64,000 nt of DNA, taken from positions 690 through 64,689 of the forward strand of contig JQAY01000009.1 in assembly GCA_001436895.1 (NCBI GenBank), in the 5' to 3' direction. The DNA comes from Weissella confusa (GTDB lineage Bacteria > Bacillota > Bacilli > Lactobacillales > Lactobacillaceae). The position numbers were made by a program, and so were the translations under genes. Below are positions 62,499 through 64,000 of this stretch, piece by piece. How positions within the stretch are numbered: position 1 is the stretch's first letter; each line of letters begins with the position of its first letter. The notes beneath the pieces are model-generated. The model was not told the origin of the DNA. It did not search any database and was given only the letters and a program-made list of their open reading frames with translations.

Positions 62499-63793
62499 TA
62501 GTCTTCCACCAATCTTTCTAGGTCCGCAAAGAAGCTTGGATATGACACACTGACTGAATCGGCGTTCGCCAAGGCAACTTCACCGTCCGTCAACAAGGCA
62601 GCAATCGCCAGCATCATACCAATGCGGTGATCACCTGATGAATCGACCACCGTTGGCTCCTCAACATGTAACGGCGTGCCACCATGTACCAAGAAACCAT
62701 CTTCGCGCGCTTCAATATTCGCCCCCAGCTTATTGAGTTGCGTGGTCACGGTCGCGATGCGGTCCGTTTCCTTCACGTGTAGTTCTTGCGCCCCGGTAAT
62801 CAAAGTGTCGCCAAGTGCTTGCGTCGCAGCTAACACCAACATCGGAATTTCATCGACCGCCGTCGGAATATCTTCAGACGTGATAGCCGTTCCTTGAAGG
62901 GCTTGCGTGCGGACAATCAAATCCGCCGTTGGTTCACCTTCTGCAATCACATTATCCAGTTCGATCACGGCACCCATTCGACGCAACAAACGCAAAATGC
63001 CATCACGGGTTGGATTAATCCCAACACCAGTCAAGCGCAATTCACTATGTGGCACCAACAACGCTGCCACAATCCAAAACGCAGCTGATGAAATATCACC
63101 GGGTACGTTAATCGTTGTGCCAGTCAATGCCGTATTCGGCGTCACAATAATATCTTGGCCGTCACGGGCAACTGCCACGCCAAACTGTTGTAGCATGCGT
63201 TCAGTGTGATCACGCGTTGCAAGCGGCTCGGTAATCACCGTTTCGCCTTCAGCTTGCAAGCCAGCTAAAATCAAAGCACTCTTCACTTGCGCAGATGCCA
63301 CTGGCAAACGGTAGTGAATCCCGTGCAAGCCAAAACCAGGCATCGTCGTCACTGGCAAGCGATGATTAGTGGACACAAATCGGGCCCCCATTTTCGTCAA
63401 TGGATCAATCACGCGCGCCAGTGGACGGGTGCTCAAACTGGCATCCCCCACAAACGTCATTGGAAATGATTGGTTCGCTAATAAGCCCATCAATAAGCGG
63501 GTGCTTGTCCCAGAATTTCCCATATCAAGCGGTCCATCTGGCTCCGTTAACGTTGTGAGTGGCCGGCCGTGCACAACGACACGGTCATCATACCAGTCGA
63601 CGGTTACCCCCAACTGTTGCATGGCGCCTAATGTGTTTCGGACATCATCTGAATCGAGTAGCCCGTAAATCGCCGTCTCCCCAGTTGCAATACTCCCCAA
63701 CATAACCGCACGGTGTGAAATACTCTTGTCCCCCGGTACCGTTAACTGGCCATTAATGCCGGTTGCTGCAGTTTTTAATTGTCGGTTTGTCAT
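62498..63793 (-). CDS. aroA: EPSP synthase
   Basis: A 431-residue 3-phosphoshikimate 1-carboxyvinyltransferase. PGDKSISHRAVMLGS near the N-terminus, LDMGNSGTSTRLLMGLL (usually LGNAGTAxR), and ASAQVKSALILAGL are conserved. The E-rich PGDISSAAFWIVAALLVP and ELHVKETDRIATV motifs follow. The NSGTSTRL reading, with Ser where many enzymes have Ala-Gly-Thr-Ala, is typical of class II enzymes. Start at 63793 follows AAAGGAG; 15 upstream codons are unsupported. Confidence 0.92.
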   Translation of the reverse strand: MTNRQLKTAATGINGQLTVPGDKSISHRAVMLGSIATGETAIYGLLDSDDVRNTLGAMQQLGVTVDWYDDRVVVHGRPLTTLTEPDGPLDMGNSGTSTRLLMGLLANQSFPMTFVGDASLSTRPLARVIDPLTKMGARFVSTNHRLPVTTMPGFGLHGIHYRLPVASAQVKSALILAGLQAEGETVITEPLATRDHTERMLQQFGVAVARDGQDIIVTPNTALTGTTINVPGDISSAAFWIVAALLVPHSELRLTGVGINPTRDGILRLLRRMGAVIELDNVIAEGEPTADLIVRTQALQGTAITSEDIPTAVDEIPMLVLAATQALGDTLITGAQELHVKETDRIATVTTQLNKLGANIEAREDGFLVHGGTPLHVEEPTVVDSSGDHRIGMMLAIAALLTDGEVALANADSVSVSYPSFFADLERLVED

Positions 63794-63815
63794 AACGAAC
63801 TCCTTTCGGGGCGAC

Positions 63816-64000
63816 TTAGAAGTTTTTAATTTCGGCACGGTACGCCGCCAATTGCTCCTTCAAACGATCCATATTATCTGTATCAAATTTATCCAAAATG
63901 GCAGTGGCCAACTCAATCGCAACCATGTGCTCGGCAATCACGGCAGCGGCGGTAACCGCTGTCGTATCAGAGCGTTCAACTGACGCACGGTGGTCTTCGT
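63816..64000 (-). CDS. aroC: Chorismate synthase, C-terminal part (runs off the window)
   Basis: The last 60 codons of a minus-strand gene are visible, ending TAA at 63816-63818, 23 bp before the aroA start. The reading HRASVERSDTTAVTAAAVI and AEHMVAIELATAILDKF fits the C-terminus of chorismate synthase, which makes chorismate from EPSP. The rest lies beyond position 64000. It is likely the leading gene of the aroC-aroA-aroK-aroD block. Confidence 0.82.
   Translation of the reverse strand, partial: EDHRASVERSDTTAVTAAAVIAEHMVAIELATAILDKFDTDNMDRLKEQLAAYRAEIKNF

Noticed and set aside
1-64000. CRISPR arrays, tRNA or rRNA genes
   Set aside because: No direct-repeat arrays or cloverleaf/rRNA signatures were noticed on either strand by eye; a tRNAscan or repeat search was not possible.

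Overview
The window reads as chromosome of a low-to-mid GC Gram-positive lactic acid bacterium. The gene content fits Lactobacillales and most likely Weissella or a close relative in the Leuconostocaceae: gluconate use, a lone xylose isomerase, PepX, a GatCAB amidotransferase, a MurE of probable L-lysine type, ykoEDC, and an ArgR of the non-canonical lactic type. The genus is an inference from gene content, not a database match. Nearly all genes lie on the minus strand. The exceptions are tnpA, a DUF4767 gene, a metal ABC operon (about 32.6-35.1 kb) and the pyrD / ykoEDC block (about 55.7-59.5 kb).

Layout. (1) 0.1-2.25 kb: an IS200/IS605-type element with divergent tnpA and tnpB and a probable omega-RNA end. 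It sits between the stop codon of a gluconate permease gene and what looks like that gene's terminator. (2) 2.3-7.2 kb: gluconate module with two GntP-family permeases and a gluconokinase, with CcpA-type cre sites. (3) 7.3-10.1 kb: exopolysaccharide-type locus with a processive family-2 glycosyltransferase, two small membrane proteins and a broken flavin-oxidase-like tail. (4) 10.3-14.8 kb: yhaO-yhaN-yhaM (metallophosphoesterase, SMC-like ATPase, 3'-5' exoribonuclease). (5) 14.9-19.0 kb: argR, a bifunctional class A PBP, a YheA/YlbF-family gene, then a phosphate transporter. (6) 19.2-26.3 kb: DUF4767 secreted protein, 3-methyladenine glycosylase, and a five-gene oligopeptide-type ABC operon ending in a class I amidotransferase-like hydrolase. 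(7) 26.6-32.3 kb: argS, a DUF2187-like gene, murE, an XTP/dITP pyrophosphatase and folC. (8) 32.6-37.2 kb: Mn/Zn-type ABC transporter, YjbR-like gene, unknown gene, diacylglycerol/lipid kinase. (9) 37.3-42.2 kb: gatCAB, an RsmF-like methyltransferase and a candidate small RNA. (10) 42.2-49.4 kb: HAD phosphatase, Na+/H+ antiporter, pepX, and a PadR-DUF1700-DUF4097 envelope-stress-type operon. (11) 49.5-54.5 kb: a deleted mntH behind an intact structured leader, GNAT and Usp genes, DUF1456, a solitary IS605-like end, ribokinase, aldo-keto reductase. (12) 54.6-59.5 kb: a divergent prs, pyrD, and a TPP-riboswitch-controlled ykoEDC ECF transporter. (13) 59.6-64 kb: xylA with cre and operator-like sites, then part of a shikimate operon (aroC-aroA-aroK-aroD).

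How it fits together. Catabolic genes for secondary sugars (gntK, gntP, xylA) each carry a cre-like site, at gntK and xylA overlapping the -35 box, which suggests glucose repression. Manganese uptake, important in lactic acid bacteria, appears to rest on the ABC system here because this mntH copy is destroyed. The most interesting unexplained signals are non-coding: the IS605 omega-RNA region with a zinc-finger-less TnpB, the solitary hairpin pair at 52.4 kb, the mntH leader at 50.4-50.6 kb, and a promoter-hairpin-terminator unit at 42.04-42.14 kb. All positions and motifs were read by eye; no search or folding program was run.
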